Part shown: in pieces, positions 10,431-22,714 of the stretch | Numbering within the stretch: the stretch's first letter is position 1 | How the letters are laid out: every line of letters starts with the position of its first letter | Program-made: the position numbers and the translations under genes | Notes under the pieces: generated by a model | Database searches by the model: none | Seen by the model: the letters and a program-made list of their open reading frames with translations, nothing else | What the model was told of the DNA's origin: nothing | Assembly: GCF_050003625.1 (NCBI RefSeq) | Contig: NC_134398.1 | Coordinates: 196,795,700 to 196,859,699, forward strand | Source of the DNA: Haematobia irritans | Taxonomy: Eukaryota > Arthropoda > Insecta > Diptera > Muscidae | DNA length: 64,000 bases | Direction of reading: 5' to 3'

Positions 10431-13400
10431 TTTTGACAATATTATCTATTTTCTTTAAAAATAAAATTTTGCAAAAAATTTTCTATAGAAATAAAATTTC
10501 GACAAAACTTTCTATAAAATTAAAAATTTTACAAAATTTTGTATAGAAATGAAATTTTGACAAAATTCTCTATAGAAATAAAATTTTGAAGAAAAATTCT
10601 ATAGAAATCAAATCTTGACAAAATTTTCTATAGAAATAAAGTTTTGACAAAAAATTCTATAGAAATAATATTTTGACAAAATTTTCTAAAGAAATACAAT
10701 TTTGAAAAAAAATCCGTATAAATAAAACGTTGACAAAATTTTCTATAGAAATAAAATTTTGACAAAATTTGCTATAGAAATAAAATTTTGACAAAATTTT
10801 GACAAAAATTTTTTATGCAAATAAAATTTTGACAAAATTTTCTATAAAAATGAAATTTTGACAAAATTATCTATAAAAATGAAATTTCAACACAATTTTC
10901 TATAGAAACAAAATTTTGAAGAAAAATTTTATAGAAATAAAATCTTGACAAAATTTTCTATAGAAATAAAGTTTTGACAAAAAATTCTATAGAAATAATA
11001 TTTTGACAAAATTTTCTAAAGAAATAAAATTTTGAAAAAAAAAATCCATAGAAATAAAACTTTGACAAAATTTTCTATAGAAGTAAAATTTTGACAACAA
11101 TTTATATAGAAATAAAATTTTGACAAAATGCTCCATAGAAATAAAATTTTGACAAAATTATATATAGAAATAAAATTTTGACATTTTCTATAGAAATAAA
11201 ATTTTGACAAAATTTTTTATAGAAATACAATTTTGAAAAAAATTTTTATAGAAATAAAATTTCGACAAAATTTTCTATATCAACAAAATTTTGACAAAAT
11301 TTTTCCAGACAAATAAAATTTTGACTAAATTTTCTATAAAGATGAAAATTTGACAAAATTATCTATAAAAATGAAACTTTAACACAATTTTCTATAGAAA
11401 TAAAATTTTGAAAAAAATTTGTACAGAAATATAATTTTGACAAAATTTTCCACAGAAATAAAGTTTTGGCAAAATTTTCTATAGAAATAAAATTTTGAAA
11501 AATTTTCTATAAAAATAAAATTTTGACAAAAAAAATCTATAGAAATAAAATCCTCTGTTGGTTAAGCTACACTTGTAGTTTAGTCAATGCATGGCTTTAA
11601 GCTGAGACAAAATAAAAAAAAAAAAAAAAAAAAAAAACAACAACAATAACAATAACGATTGAAGAGAAGCCAACAATAACAAACAAAACGAATTTTGACA
11701 AAACTTCTTACAGAAGTATAATTTTAACATAATTTTGTATAGAAATAAAATTTTGACAAAATGTTCCATAGTAATAAAATTTTGACAAAATGTTCCATAG
11801 AAATAAAACTTTTGACAAAATGTTCTATAGAAATAAAATTTTGACAAAATTTTCTACAGAAATAAAATTTTTAACAATATTTTCTATAGAAATAAAATTT
11901 TGACAAAATTTTTTATAGAAATAAAATTTTGACAAAATTTTCTATAGAAATAAAATTTCGACAAAATTTTCTATAGAAATAAAATTTCGACAAAATTTTC
12001 TATAGAAATAAACTTTTGACAAAATTTCCTCTAGAAATAAAATTTTGGCGAAATTTTCTATAGAAATAAAATTTTGACAAAATTTTCTATAGAAATAAAA
12101 TTTTTAACAAATTTTGCTATAGAAATAAAATTTTGACAAAATGTTCTATAGAAATAAAATTTTGACAAAATTTTCTATAGAAATAAAATTTTGAAAAAAT
12201 GGTCTATAGAGATAAAATGTTGAAAAAATTTTCTATAGAAAGAAAATGTTGACAAAAAATTGTATAGAAATCGAATGTTGACAAATTTTTTTATAAAAAT
12301 AACATTTTGAAATAAAATTTTGACAAATTTTTCTACAAAAATTAAATTTTAACAAAATTTGCTATAGAAATAAAAATTTGATAACATTTTCTATAGAAAT
12401 AAAATTTTGACAAAATTTTCTATTTTCTATAGAAATAAAATTTCGACAAAACTTTCAATAAAATTAAAAATTTGACAAAATTTTGTATAGAAATGAAATT
12501 TTGACAAAATTTTCTATAGAAATAAGATTTTGAAAAAAAAATCTATAGAAATAAAATCTTGACAAAATTTTCTATAGAAATAAAGTTTTGACAAAAAATT
12601 CTATAGAAATAACATTTTAACAAAATTTTCTATAGAAATAAAATTTTGAAAAAAAAAATCCATAGAAATAAAACGTTGACAAAATTTTCTATATAAATGA
12701 CATTTAGACAAAATTTTCTATAGAAATAAAATTTTGACAAAAATTTTTTATAGAAATAAAATTTTGACAAAATTTTCTATATCAACAAAATGTTGACAAA
12801 AATTTTCTATGCAAATAAAATTTTTTATAGAGAAATAAAATTTTGACAAAACTTTCTATAAGGATATAATTTTGACAAAATTATCTATAAAAATGAAATT
12901 TTAACACAATTTTCTATAGAAATAAAATTTTGAAAAAAATTTCTACAGAAATAAAGTTTTGACAAAATTTTCTATAGAAATAAAATTTTGACAACAATTT
13001 ATATAGAAATAAAATTTTGACAAAATGTTCCATAAAAATAAAATTTTGACAAAATGTTCCATAAAAAAAAATGTTGACAAAATTTTCTATAGAAATAACA
13101 TTTTGACAAAATTTTCTATAGAAATAAAATGTTGACAAAATTTTTTATAGAAATACAATTTTGACAACATTTTTTATAGAAATAAAATTGCGACAAAATT
13201 TTCTATATAACCAAAATTTTAACAAAAATTTTCATACAAATAACATTTTGACAAAATTTTCTATAAAGATGAAAATTTGACAAAATTATCTATACAAATG
13301 AAATTTTAACACAATTTTCTATAGAAATAAAATTTTGAAAAAAATTTCTACAGAAATAAAGTTTTGACAAAATTTTCTACAGAAATAAAGTTTTGGCAAA

Positions 13401-13635
13401 ATTTTCTATAGAAATAAAATTTTGAAAAAATTTTCTATAAAAATAAAATTTTGACAAAAAAAAATCTATAGAAATAAAATCCTAACAAGATAAAATTTTG
13501 ACAAAACTTCTTACAGAAGTATAATTTTAACATAATTTTGTATAGAAATAAAATTTTGACAAAATGTTCCATAGTAATAAAATTTTGACAAAATTTTCTA
13601 CAGAAATAAAATTTTCTATAGAAATAAAATTAAAA
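10431..13635. repeat. 29-bp minisatellite array
   Basis: More than a hundred diverged copies of a 29-bp unit run here, in the orientation aaattttgacaaaattttct followed by atagaaata. The core TTTCTATAGAAA is a perfect palindrome, and AAAATTTT recurs. Because 29 is not a multiple of three, the translation repeats every 87 bp, giving spurious phenylalanine, tyrosine and lysine-rich frames. A foldback-element fragment interrupts the array at 11549-11697, and larger internal duplications are visible. Confidence 0.95.
11549..11697 (+). mobile_element. Fragment of the 39-bp inverted-repeat element
   Basis: The segment tctgttggttaagctacact, followed by a copy of the inverted terminal repeat, an A-run and (aac)n-rich sequence, matches 17872-17985. 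The paralogous stretch of the minisatellite near 13486 lacks it, so this looks like an insertion into one of two duplicated array segments. Confidence 0.6.
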
Positions 13636-15715
13636 CAAGTATATACGGCCGTAAGTTCGGCCAGGCCGAAACTTATGTACCCTCCATCATGGATTGCGTA
13701 GAAACTTCTTCTAAACACTGCCATCCACAATCGAATTACTTAAGGTGCGGTAACGCTTGCCGATGGCAAAGTATCTTAAAACCTCCTAACACCATCTTCT
13801 AAATTGTATGTAAGTCCATACGTGGTATATATTAAATCAAAAAAGATCGATCCAATACCTATATAATTCAGTTTGACAAAGTAGACATAAAATTTTGACA
13901 AAATTTTCCACAGAAATAAAATTTTAATAAAATTGTCTATAGAAATAAAATTTTCACAAAATTTTCTATAGAAATAAAAATTTTCCCAAAATTTTCTATA
14001 GAAAGAAAATGTTCACAAAATTTCTACAAAAATAAAATTTTGACAAAAATTTGTATAGAAATAAACTTTTGACAAAATTTTCTATAGAAATAAAATCTTG
14101 GTAGATTATTTTTGGCTTGAGTAGCAACCATGATTATGAACCGAATAAAATTTAAAAAAAAAAAAAAAAATTCTATACAAATAAAATTTTGACAAAATTT
14201 TCTATAGAAATAAAATTTTGACAATTATGAAAATTTTATTATGAACCGAATAAAATTTTAACAAAATTTTCTCTAGAAATAAAATTTTGACAAAATTTTT
14301 TATAGAAATAAAATTTTGGTAGATTATTTTTGGCTCTAGTGGCAACCATGATTATGAACCGATATGGACCATTTTGCGTGTGATTGGACCTATTTTGGTA
14401 TGGTTGTTAGTGACCATATACTTACACCACGTTCCTAATTTGAACCGGATCGAATGAATTTTGCTCCTCCAAGAGGCTCCGGAGGTCAAATCTGGAGAAC
14501 GTTTTATATGGGGGCTATATATAATTATAGACCGATATGGACCAATTCTGGCACGGTTGTTAAATATCATATACTAACACCATGTTCCAAATTACAACCG
14601 GATTGGATGAAATTTGCTTCTCTTGGAGACTTCGCAAGCCAAATCTGGGGATCGGTTTATATGGGGGCTATATATAATTATGAACCGATGTGGACAAATT
14701 TTGCATGGTTGTTAGAGACCATATACCAACATCATGTACCAAATTTCAGCCTGATCGGATGAAATTTGCTTCTCTTTGAGGCTCCGCAAGTCAAATCTGG
14801 GGATCGGTTTATATGGGGGCTATATATAATTATGGACCCATGTGGACCAATTTTTGCATGGTTGTTAGAGACCATATACCAACACCATGTACCAAATTTC
14901 AGCCGGATCGGATGAAATTTACTTCACTTTTAGGCTTCGCAAGCCAAATCTGGGGATCGGTTTATATGGGGGCTATATATAATTACGAACCGATGTAGAC
15001 CAATTTTTGCATGGTTGTTAGAGACCATATACCAACACCATATACCAAATTTCAATCGGATCGGATGAAATATGCTCCCGTTAGAGGCTCCACAAGCCAA
15101 ATCTGGGGATCGGTTTATATGGGGGCTATATATAACTAAGGACCGATATGAACCAATTTTTGCATGGTTGTTGGAGACCATATACCAACACCATGTACCA
15201 AATTTCAGCCGGATCGGATGAAATTTACTTCTCTTTTAGGCTTCGCAAGCCAAATCTGGGGATCGGTTTATATGGGGGCTATATATAATTACGGACCGAT
15301 GTGGACCAATTTTTGCATGGTTGTTAGAGACCATATACCAACACCATATACCAAATTTCAGCCGGATTGGATGAAATATGCTTCTGTTAGAGGCTCCACA
15401 AGCCAAATCTGAGGGTCCCTTTATATGGCGGCTATACGTAAAAGTGGACCGATATAGCCCATTTTCAATACCATCCGACCTACATCGATAACAACTACTT
15501 GTGCCAAGTTTCAAGTCGATAGCTTGTTTCGTTCGGAAGTTAGCGTGATTTCAACAGACGGACGGACGGACGGACGGACGGACATGCTTAGATCGACTCA
15601 GAATTTCACCACGACCCAGAATATATATACTTTATGGGGTCTTAGAGCAATATTTCGATGTGTTACAAACGGAATGACAAAGTTAATATACCCCCATCCT
15701 ATGATGGAGGGTATA
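13636..15715 (-). repeat. Type I composite repeat, copy B, complete
   Basis: Read on the minus strand, it runs from a tataccc...gggtata hairpin head at 15715. Next come a ccgt run (about 15557-15582) and an array of about 153-bp units (15450 to 14340), then 29-bp minisatellite (14335-13885). The tail (13880-13636) contains ataccacgtatggac, ccttgccatcgg in diverged form, the palindrome ttcggcctggccgaa and gtatatacttg. It sits inside the large minisatellite array, which continues at 15716. Frames of up to about 100 codons are by-products of the 153-bp period. Confidence 0.85.
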
Positions 15716-16288
15716 AAAAAATGGTCTATAGAGATAAAATATTGAAAAAATTTTCTATAGAAAGAAAATGTTGCCAAAAAATTGTATAGAAATAGAATGT
15801 TGACAAAATTTTCTATAGAAATAACATTTTGAAAAAATTTTCAATTGAAATAGAATTTTGACAAATTTTTCTACACAAATAAAATTTTAACAAAATTTGC
15901 TATAGAAAAAAAAATTTTGACAAAATTTTCTATAAAGATGAAATTTTAACAAAGTTTTCTATAGAAATAAAATTTTGACAAAATGCTCCATAGAAATAAA
16001 ACTTTGACAATTTTTTTTTTATAGAAAAACAAAAATTTCAACAAAATTTTCTGCAGAAATAAATTTTTGACAAAATTTTCTATAAAAATAAAATTTTGAC
16101 AAATTTTTCTATAGAATTAAAATTTTGACAAATTTTTCTATAGAAATAAAATTTTGTCAAAATTTTCTATATAATTAAAATTTTGACAGAATTTTCTGTA
16201 GAAATAAAATTTTGACAAAATTTTTTTATAGAAATACAATTTTAACAAAGTTTTCTATAGAAATACAATTTTGACCAAATTTTCTATT
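15716..16288. repeat. 29-bp minisatellite, continuation beyond copy B
   Basis: Same orientation and unit as 10431-13635. Its first 190 bp (starting aaaaaatggtctatagagat) closely match 12185-12375, showing that array segments were duplicated before or during insertion of copy B. Confidence 0.9.
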
Positions 16289-17029
16289 CGTTGTTTCTAA
16301 TAGTCGGTAATAACCGCTTATGAATGTGTATTAAGAAAGTAAACAAATTCTATTTATTACTCATTGTTAAAGCTAAATATGACTTAATTTTAGTGTAGAG
16401 TAACACGTAAAAGTCGTGTCTACTTTAATTTTTTATATCACCGCTTCTTGATACTTCTATCATCGCTTTTTGTTATTCTTCTTTGGTCATGAGATAAAAT
16501 TCATGCGGGAGTAAAATTGTTAACACCTGTTTAAAATTGATGCTCCTCTTAAGTTTTTTTTTCTTGCATTTTCTTTGTGAAATAAATTTAAAGTTTCATT
16601 GTATTTGACTAAAACCTGAACAAAAAAGAAAACGTACATATCCTTCGACAAAAAAAGAAATTTTTCTTTTTGAATAAACACAACCATTGTGTTTGCCTAC
16701 AAAAATATTCTCATCATTGTTTTTAATTTGAAATTCTTTGGTCAGTAGAACTTTTGCATTTTTCACTTTTTGGCATTCATTAATTATTCATTTTACGCCC
16801 CTAAAATATATTTCACTTTTAACTTAAGTGAAGAAAGAGAAAAAAATAAATGAAAATGGTTTTTTAAGAGTCAATCGTATTTAATTTATTTAAAAACCAA
16901 ATTCGCACAATATTTAGTATAAATTCTTTCTTTTTTATTTTTACAATTTTATCCAGAAGAAATTAAATATAAATGTATGGATTATCTAAAAATGAAAGGA
17001 TAAATAACGGCTACGGATTCCAAACAAAT
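16289..17029. other. AT-rich sequence, nothing recognised
   Basis: No repeat unit, domain or RNA feature is evident in about 740 bp. It contains runs of A and T and no long open frame. Confidence 0.5.
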
Positions 17030-17527
17030 TTTAATTGAAATTATGGAAACCAATTAAAAAATTAAGCTATCCAATTGAAAATTTTATTGATTTCTCTGAT
17101 AAAAAAGTTGAAAAATTTTTCGTTGAAGGCCTTTGCCTTTTAAATTATGCGAATCAACTTTGTAATGGGTATCTTTACTTAAAAAAAAAAAACTGTTTAT
17201 TAAGCTAAAATGTCATGCTTTAATTCCATAATTTTTTGTATCTTAAATACAAAGCTTAAGTGCCAGAATTGCTTCACCAAAAAATTACTACACACCAAAA
17301 TTTCTTTCTCTGATTCAATCATGAAATTAATTGATCCAATTAATTTTTTTAATTCAAATGTCTTCAATCACAGAAGTGATGGTATCAATTAAAAAATGTT
17401 TTGAAAGTCAATTAAAACATTAAACGATTGAAACATTTGTTGAATCAATTAAATTTTTAATTGAATATTTTTAAAAACTGAATTAAGACTTTAATTGGAA
17501 ATATTTGCGTGAATTTTTTTCTGTGTA
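17030..17527 (-). mobile_element. AT-rich foldback MITE
   Basis: The segment is rich in aattaaaaaattaa and aattgatccaattaat motifs in both orientations. It ends in ggaaatatttgcgtgaattt and tttttctgtgta, the end shared with 6056-6247 and 36941-37536. The left boundary is approximate. Confidence 0.55.
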
Positions 17528-17571
17528 GATTTCTTCAAAAGCCACATTTTTATTGAAATGTAAAACCAAAA

Positions 17572-17990
17572 AAAAACTTTGTTGTTTTTTTGATTTCAGC
17601 TTAAATCCACGCATTGACGAAACTACAAGTGTAGCTTACGAATTTATTTCGGCATAAGCCGGCTATCATGTAAAAACTTTTTTCGGAAGGTTCAAGTGTG
17701 GTTTACTTTTGGTTTTAGTGAATTTCCTGAATTTATTCTGATAACTGGTTGATAGTTTTGCTGCAAGTAGAGGATGCTGATGAGGAATGTGGTAATTCCA
17801 AAACATGCGTCCATCCAACCATCTTGCAGTCTATAGGGCTTTGCCCAAATAAATTTGACAACCATTCTTTTCCTCTGTTGGTTAAGCTACACTTGTAGTT
17901 TAGTCAATGCATGGTTTTAAGCTGAAATAAAAAAAAAACAACAACAATGATTAAAGAAAAAAACCAACAATAACAACAAAAAAAAACGAG
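17572..17990. mobile_element. 39-bp inverted-repeat element, complete copy
   Basis: The inverted repeats start near 17592 (gatttcagcttaaatccac) and finish near 17929 (ggttttaagctgaaat). The interior includes cggcataagccggctatcat, ctgcaagtagaggatgctga and 'ccaaccatcttgcagtctat'. On both sides are (aac)n or (ttg)n-rich stretches. The same arrangement occurs at 55023-55530 in the opposite orientation. No coding frame was found. Class is unknown. Confidence 0.65.
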
Positions 17991-17993
17991 AAA

Positions 17994-20121
17994 CAAGTAT
18001 ATACGGACGAATCTTATGTACCCTCCACCATGGATTGCGTAGAAACTTCTACGAAAGACTGTCATCCACAATCGCATTAATTGGGTTGTGGTATCTTAAA
18101 ACTTATTAACATCGTTTTCTAAATTGTGAGTTAGTCCATACGTGGTATATATTAGACAAAAAAGGTATGTATAGGTAAGTCTACAAATAATTACGAATCG
18201 ATATGGACTTTTGCACGGTACGTAGAGAGCCAGAATTGGAAAATGGGGGTCGCTTATATGTGGACTATATGCAATTATGAACTTGATATGGACCAATTTT
18301 TGTGTGATTGGGGATTTATCTGAGGGCTATATATAACTATAGACCGATATGGACCTAGTTATGCATGGTTGTTAACGGCCATATACTAGCACAATGTACC
18401 AAATTTCAACTGACTCGGATGAAATTTGCTCCTCCAAGTGGCTCCACAACCAAATCTCGGAATCGGTTTATATGGGGGCTATATATGATTATGGACTGAT
18501 ATGGACCACTTTTGGCATGGTTGTTAAATATCATATACTACCACCACGAACCAAATTTCAACCAGATCGGATGAATTTTGCTTCTCCAAAAGGTACCGGA
18601 GGTCAAATCTGTGGACGGGTTTATATGGGGGGCTATATATAATTATGGGCTGCTAATAACCAATTCCTGCATGGTTTTTGGATACCATATACTAACATCA
18701 CGTACCAAATTTCAACCGAATCGAATGAATTTTGCTCTTCCAATGGGCTCAGGAGGTCAAATCTGGGGATCGGTTTACATGGGGGCTATATATAATTATG
18801 GACCGATTTCGACTAATTTTTGCATGGTTGTTAGAGAACATATGCTGACACCATGTACCAAATTTCAGCCCGATCGGATGAAATTTGCTTCTTTTAGAGG
18901 CTCCGCAAGCCAACTCTGGGGATCGGTTTATCTGGGGGCTATATATAATTATGGACCGATGTGGACCAATTTCTTCATGGTTGTTAGAACCATATACTAA
19001 CACCATGTACCAAATTTCAGCAGGATCGGATGAAATTTGCTTCTCTTAGAGGCTCCGCAAGCCAACTCTGGGGATCGGTTTATCTGGGGGCTATATATAA
19101 TTATGGACCGATGTGGACCAATTTCTTCATGGTTGTTAGAGACCGTATACTAACACCATGTACCAAATTTCAGCCGGATCGGATGAAATTTGCTTTTCTT
19201 AGAGGCTCCGCAAGCCAAATCGGGGGATCGGTTTATATGGGGCTATATATAATTATGGACCGATGTGGACCAATTTTTGCATGGTTGTTAGAGATCCTAT
19301 GCTGACACCATGTACCAAATTTCAACCCGATCGGATGAAATTTGCTTCTCTTAGAGGCTCCGCAAGCCAAATCGGGGGATCGGTTTATATGGGGGCTATA
19401 TATAATTATGGACCGATGTGGACCAATTTTTGCATGGTTTTTAGAGATCCTATGCTGACACCATGTACCAAATTTCAACCGGGTCGGATGAAATTTGCTT
19501 CTCTTAGAGGCTCCGCAAGCCAAATCTGGGGATCGGTTTATATGGGGGCTATATATAATTATAGACCGATGTGGACCAATTTTTGCATGGTTAGTAGAGA
19601 CCATATGTTAACACCATGTACCAAATTTCAGCCGGATCGGATGAAATTTGCTTCTCTTAGAGGCTCCGCAAGCCAAATCTGGGAATCGGTTTACATGGAG
19701 GCTATATATAATTATGGACCGATGTGTACCAATTTCTGCATGGTTCTAAGAGACCGTCTACTAACACTATGTACCAAATTTCAGCCGGATCGGATGAAAT
19801 TTGCTTCTCTTAGAGGATCGGCAAGCCAAATTTGGGGGTCCGTTTATATGGGGGCTATACGTAAAAGTACACCGATATGGCCCATTTGCAATACCATCCG
19901 ACCTACGTCAATAGCAACTACTTGTGCCAAGTTTCAAGTCGATAGATTGTTTCGTTCGGAAGTGAGCGTGATTTCAACAGACGGACGGACGGACATGCTC
20001 AGATCGACTCAGAACTTCACCACGACCCAGAATATATATACTTTGTGGGGTCTTAGAGCAATATTTCGATGTGTTACAAACGGAATGACAACGTTAATAA
20101 ATATAATCCCCACCCTAAATT
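17994..20121 (-). repeat. Type I composite repeat, left arm of an inverted pair
   Basis: The minus-strand tail starts at 17994 (caagtatatacgg on the plus strand), followed by accctccaccatggattgcg. The body is about a dozen units of 152-153 bp. The head begins with a short ccgt run near 19980 and is cut off near 20121, before the hairpin is complete. The usual minisatellite segment between body and tail is absent, and the tail palindrome is damaged. A continuous plus-strand frame of 308 codons (19263-20189) reads through the units and is not a gene. Confidence 0.8.
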
Positions 20122-20895
20122 TGGCTTGCAGAGCCTCTAAGAGAAGCAATTTTCATCCGATCCGGCTGAAATTTGGTACATGGTGTTAGTATATGGTCTC
20201 TAACAACCATGCAAAAATTGGTTCACATCGGTCCATAATTATATATAGCCCCGATATAAACCGATCCCCCGATTTGGCTTGCGGAGCCTCTAAGAGAAGC
20301 AAATTTCATCCGATCCGGCTGAAATTTGGTACATGGTGTTAGTATATGGTCTCTAACAACCATGCAAAAATTGGTCCATATCGGTCCATAATTATATATA
20401 GCCCCCATATAAACCGATCACCAGATTTGACCTCCGGAGCCTCTTAGAAGACCAAAATTCATCTGATTCAGTTGAAATTTGGTACGTGATGTTAATATAT
20501 GGCCTCAAAAACCCATGCACAAATTGGTCGATATCGGTCCATAATTATATATAGGCCCCATATAAACCGATCCCCAGATTTGACCTCCGGAGCACCTTGG
20601 AAGAGCAAAATTCTTCCCATTCGGTTGAAATTTGGTACGTGATGTTAGTATGGGGTATCCAACAACCATGCAGGAATTGGTTCCTATCAGTCCATAATAA
20701 TATATAGCTCCCATATAAACCGATCCCCAGATTTGACTTCCGGTGCCTTTTTGGTACGTGGTGGTAGTATATGATATTTAACAACCATGTGAGTTGAAAT
20801 TTGTGGATGACAGTCTTTCGTAGAAGTTTCTACGCAATCCATGGTGGAGGGTACATAAGATTCGGCCTGGCCGAACTTACGGCCGTATATACTTG
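20122..20895 (+). repeat. Type I composite repeat, right arm of the inverted pair
   Basis: This arm joins the truncated head of the left arm directly to body units in the opposite orientation (aaatttggcttgcagagcct). It holds about four units and a full tail with tttctacgcaatccatggtg, ttcggcctggccgaa and gtatatacttg, then a T-run. The head is missing. With the left arm it forms a block with tails pointing outward on both sides. Confidence 0.8.
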
Positions 20896-21300
20896 TTTTT
20901 TTTTTTTTTTTTTTTAATACATAGACTAAATTGGATTCAGCAACATAAATCTGCTAAAAATTTTGTAATAATAACTCCCTATTTTTCTGTATATCACTGC
21001 AATATGAATTTTCACAAAAACTCAATTAATCCAAAAAAAATATAATTTGCTGGATTTTGTTGCAGAGATAATTTAATAAATAAACACCTGCGAAAAAATC
21101 TGCTAATAAACTCCGATAAAACGAACCCTAAGAGATAACTCGAATGAGATTACCTATCACCATAATCCTATTACAAAACATATCTGCATTCAGTTGAAAC
21201 CAATTTATATATGGGCTGGGGTCGTAAAATGCCTTAGACGGAGTCGTCTTTTGAGAATGTGTAAATTATACAACGAAGTGCAAAAAAATTTATGGAAAAT
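20896..21300. other. T-run and AT-rich sequence, nothing recognised
   Basis: After a run of T residues the sequence is AT-rich with no repeat unit or domain that I recognise. Confidence 0.4.
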
Positions 21301-22080
21301 CATTGAAAACACCAGACGTCAAATTTCGGCGTCGGAACCTATATGGACCAGTTTCTGCATGACGAATTTTACATCTCCAGAAAGTTCAGAAAATCAAACA
21401 TGGGGATCGGTTTATTGGGTGCTAGATAATTATGGATAGATATAAAACAATATTGGAACTGAAGGCCATACACTAACACCACGTACCAAATTTCAAAATC
21501 GAATATGGGTATCGAGGGCTATATATAATTGTGGATCGATATGGTATAGGCGATTATTTAGTAGAAGGTTAAATCACATACCAAATATCAAGATTATTAG
21601 GGACTATTCCTAAAAATTGTCCGATATGGCTCATTTGCTATACCGTCGGTTTATAAGGGGGCTATACGTAAAAGTTGTGAGCCACCGTGGTGCATGCCCG
21701 TCTTGCATACACAAGGTCGTGGATTCGATTCCTTCTTCGACCTAACACCAAAAAGTTTTTCAGCGGTGGATTATCCTACCTCAGTAATGCTGGTGACATT
21801 TCTGAGTGTGTCAAAGCTTCTCTAAGTGGTTTTACTGCAATACGGAACGCCGTTCGGACTCGGCTATAAAAAGGAGGTCCCTTTGTCATTGAGTTTAACA
21901 TGGAATCGGGCAGCACTCAGTGATAAGAGAGAAGTTCACCAATGTGGTATCACAATGGACTGAATAGTCTAAGTGAGCCTGATACAACAGGCTGCCACCT
22001 AACCAATCCTAACCAAACCATAATTAAAAGTGATCCAATATGGCGCATGTGCAATACCATCCGATAATTTTAAAAATTCA
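21301..22080 (-). repeat. Degenerate type I body with a SINE inserted
   Basis: Old units carry ggaacctatatggaccagtt, catggggatcggtttattgg and gggggctatacgtaaaagt. The segment is interrupted at 21676-22024 by a SINE and continues as taaaagtgatccaatatggc and aataccatccgata, the sequence that normally follows in type I elements read in this direction. Confidence 0.6.
21676..22024 (+). mobile_element. tRNA-derived SINE with target-site duplication
   Basis: The head is gtgagccaccgtggtgcatg, then a B box gattcgattcc. The body includes ccaaaaagtttttcagcggt, aacgccgttcggactcggct and 'gactgaatagtctaagtgag'. The 3' end is a degenerate cctaaccaatcctaacc. It is flanked by TAAAAGT at 21669-21675 and 22025-22031. 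Relative to other copies, about nine bases (the aatggttag part of the A-box region) are deleted, so its internal promoter is damaged. Confidence 0.8.
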
Positions 22081-22714
22081 TTTAATTCCCTTTTATGGGC
22101 GAGATGAATTTTTTAATTTCTGACTACCTATAATCTTAAAAATATCAGGCTAACGACCCACTCTATGTCACATATCCTAAACTCAATTAAGGCTAATGCA
22201 ATTGTTGCAAAAAAGGGAAAAATATTTTGCTGTATTAGCAATTTTTTGTTTTCAACTAATTTAATTTGTCTAAATTCGATTCAGTTTTATGCAAATCTTG
22301 CTCGCTAAAATTTTAATAGTTGTTTTGTATTCGTATTTTTGTGATAAAGACTAGCAGTTAATAGGGTTTTTGTTGCTGCTGTTAACACCCTTGTTATGTG
22401 GGGGTATCTGCAAAAATCTCGTTTCATATGCAGATATGTCAATGAGCTTTTACAACTGTCTGCAGTAATTTCAATGGAAATGTTTAGCACTTTTCAAATG
22501 TTTATTCATTGTGATTAACATATGTTTATGTGGCTGTAAATGGTCATATATAGGGATATATTTACAATAACAATAAAAACAAAAGCTTTTAATTAAATTC
22601 TGGCTAAACGCGAACGACCAATAATAGTCACACAAACGATATAGAAATTTGTAACAAGCATTTTAATGACACAAATGACATTCGAAGCAAAAATGAATGG
22701 TATGAAGTTAGGGT
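22081..22714. other. AT-rich sequence, nothing recognised
   Basis: About 630 bp without a recognisable repeat unit or coding domain. Short frames here have no family signature. Confidence 0.4.

Noticed and set aside
11016..13138. Many 60-110 codon frames rich in F, Y, K, N and I in the minisatellite arrays (also at 22593-25588, 28347-30001 and 33796-34892)
   Set aside because: They are translations of the 29-bp unit, periodic at 87 bp, open on whichever strand avoids stops. They show no start context or domain.
19263..20189. 308-codon frame as a repetitive protein gene
   Set aside because: The 153-bp unit is a multiple of three, and equivalent frames exist on the opposite strand (19233-19604). 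Similar frames recur in every type I copy and are broken at random points.
17994..20895. A terminal-inverted-repeat transposon bounded by CAAGTATATAC and GTATATACTTG
   Set aside because: The same end occurs singly at other type I copies. The block is two elements in inverted orientation joined within a truncated head.
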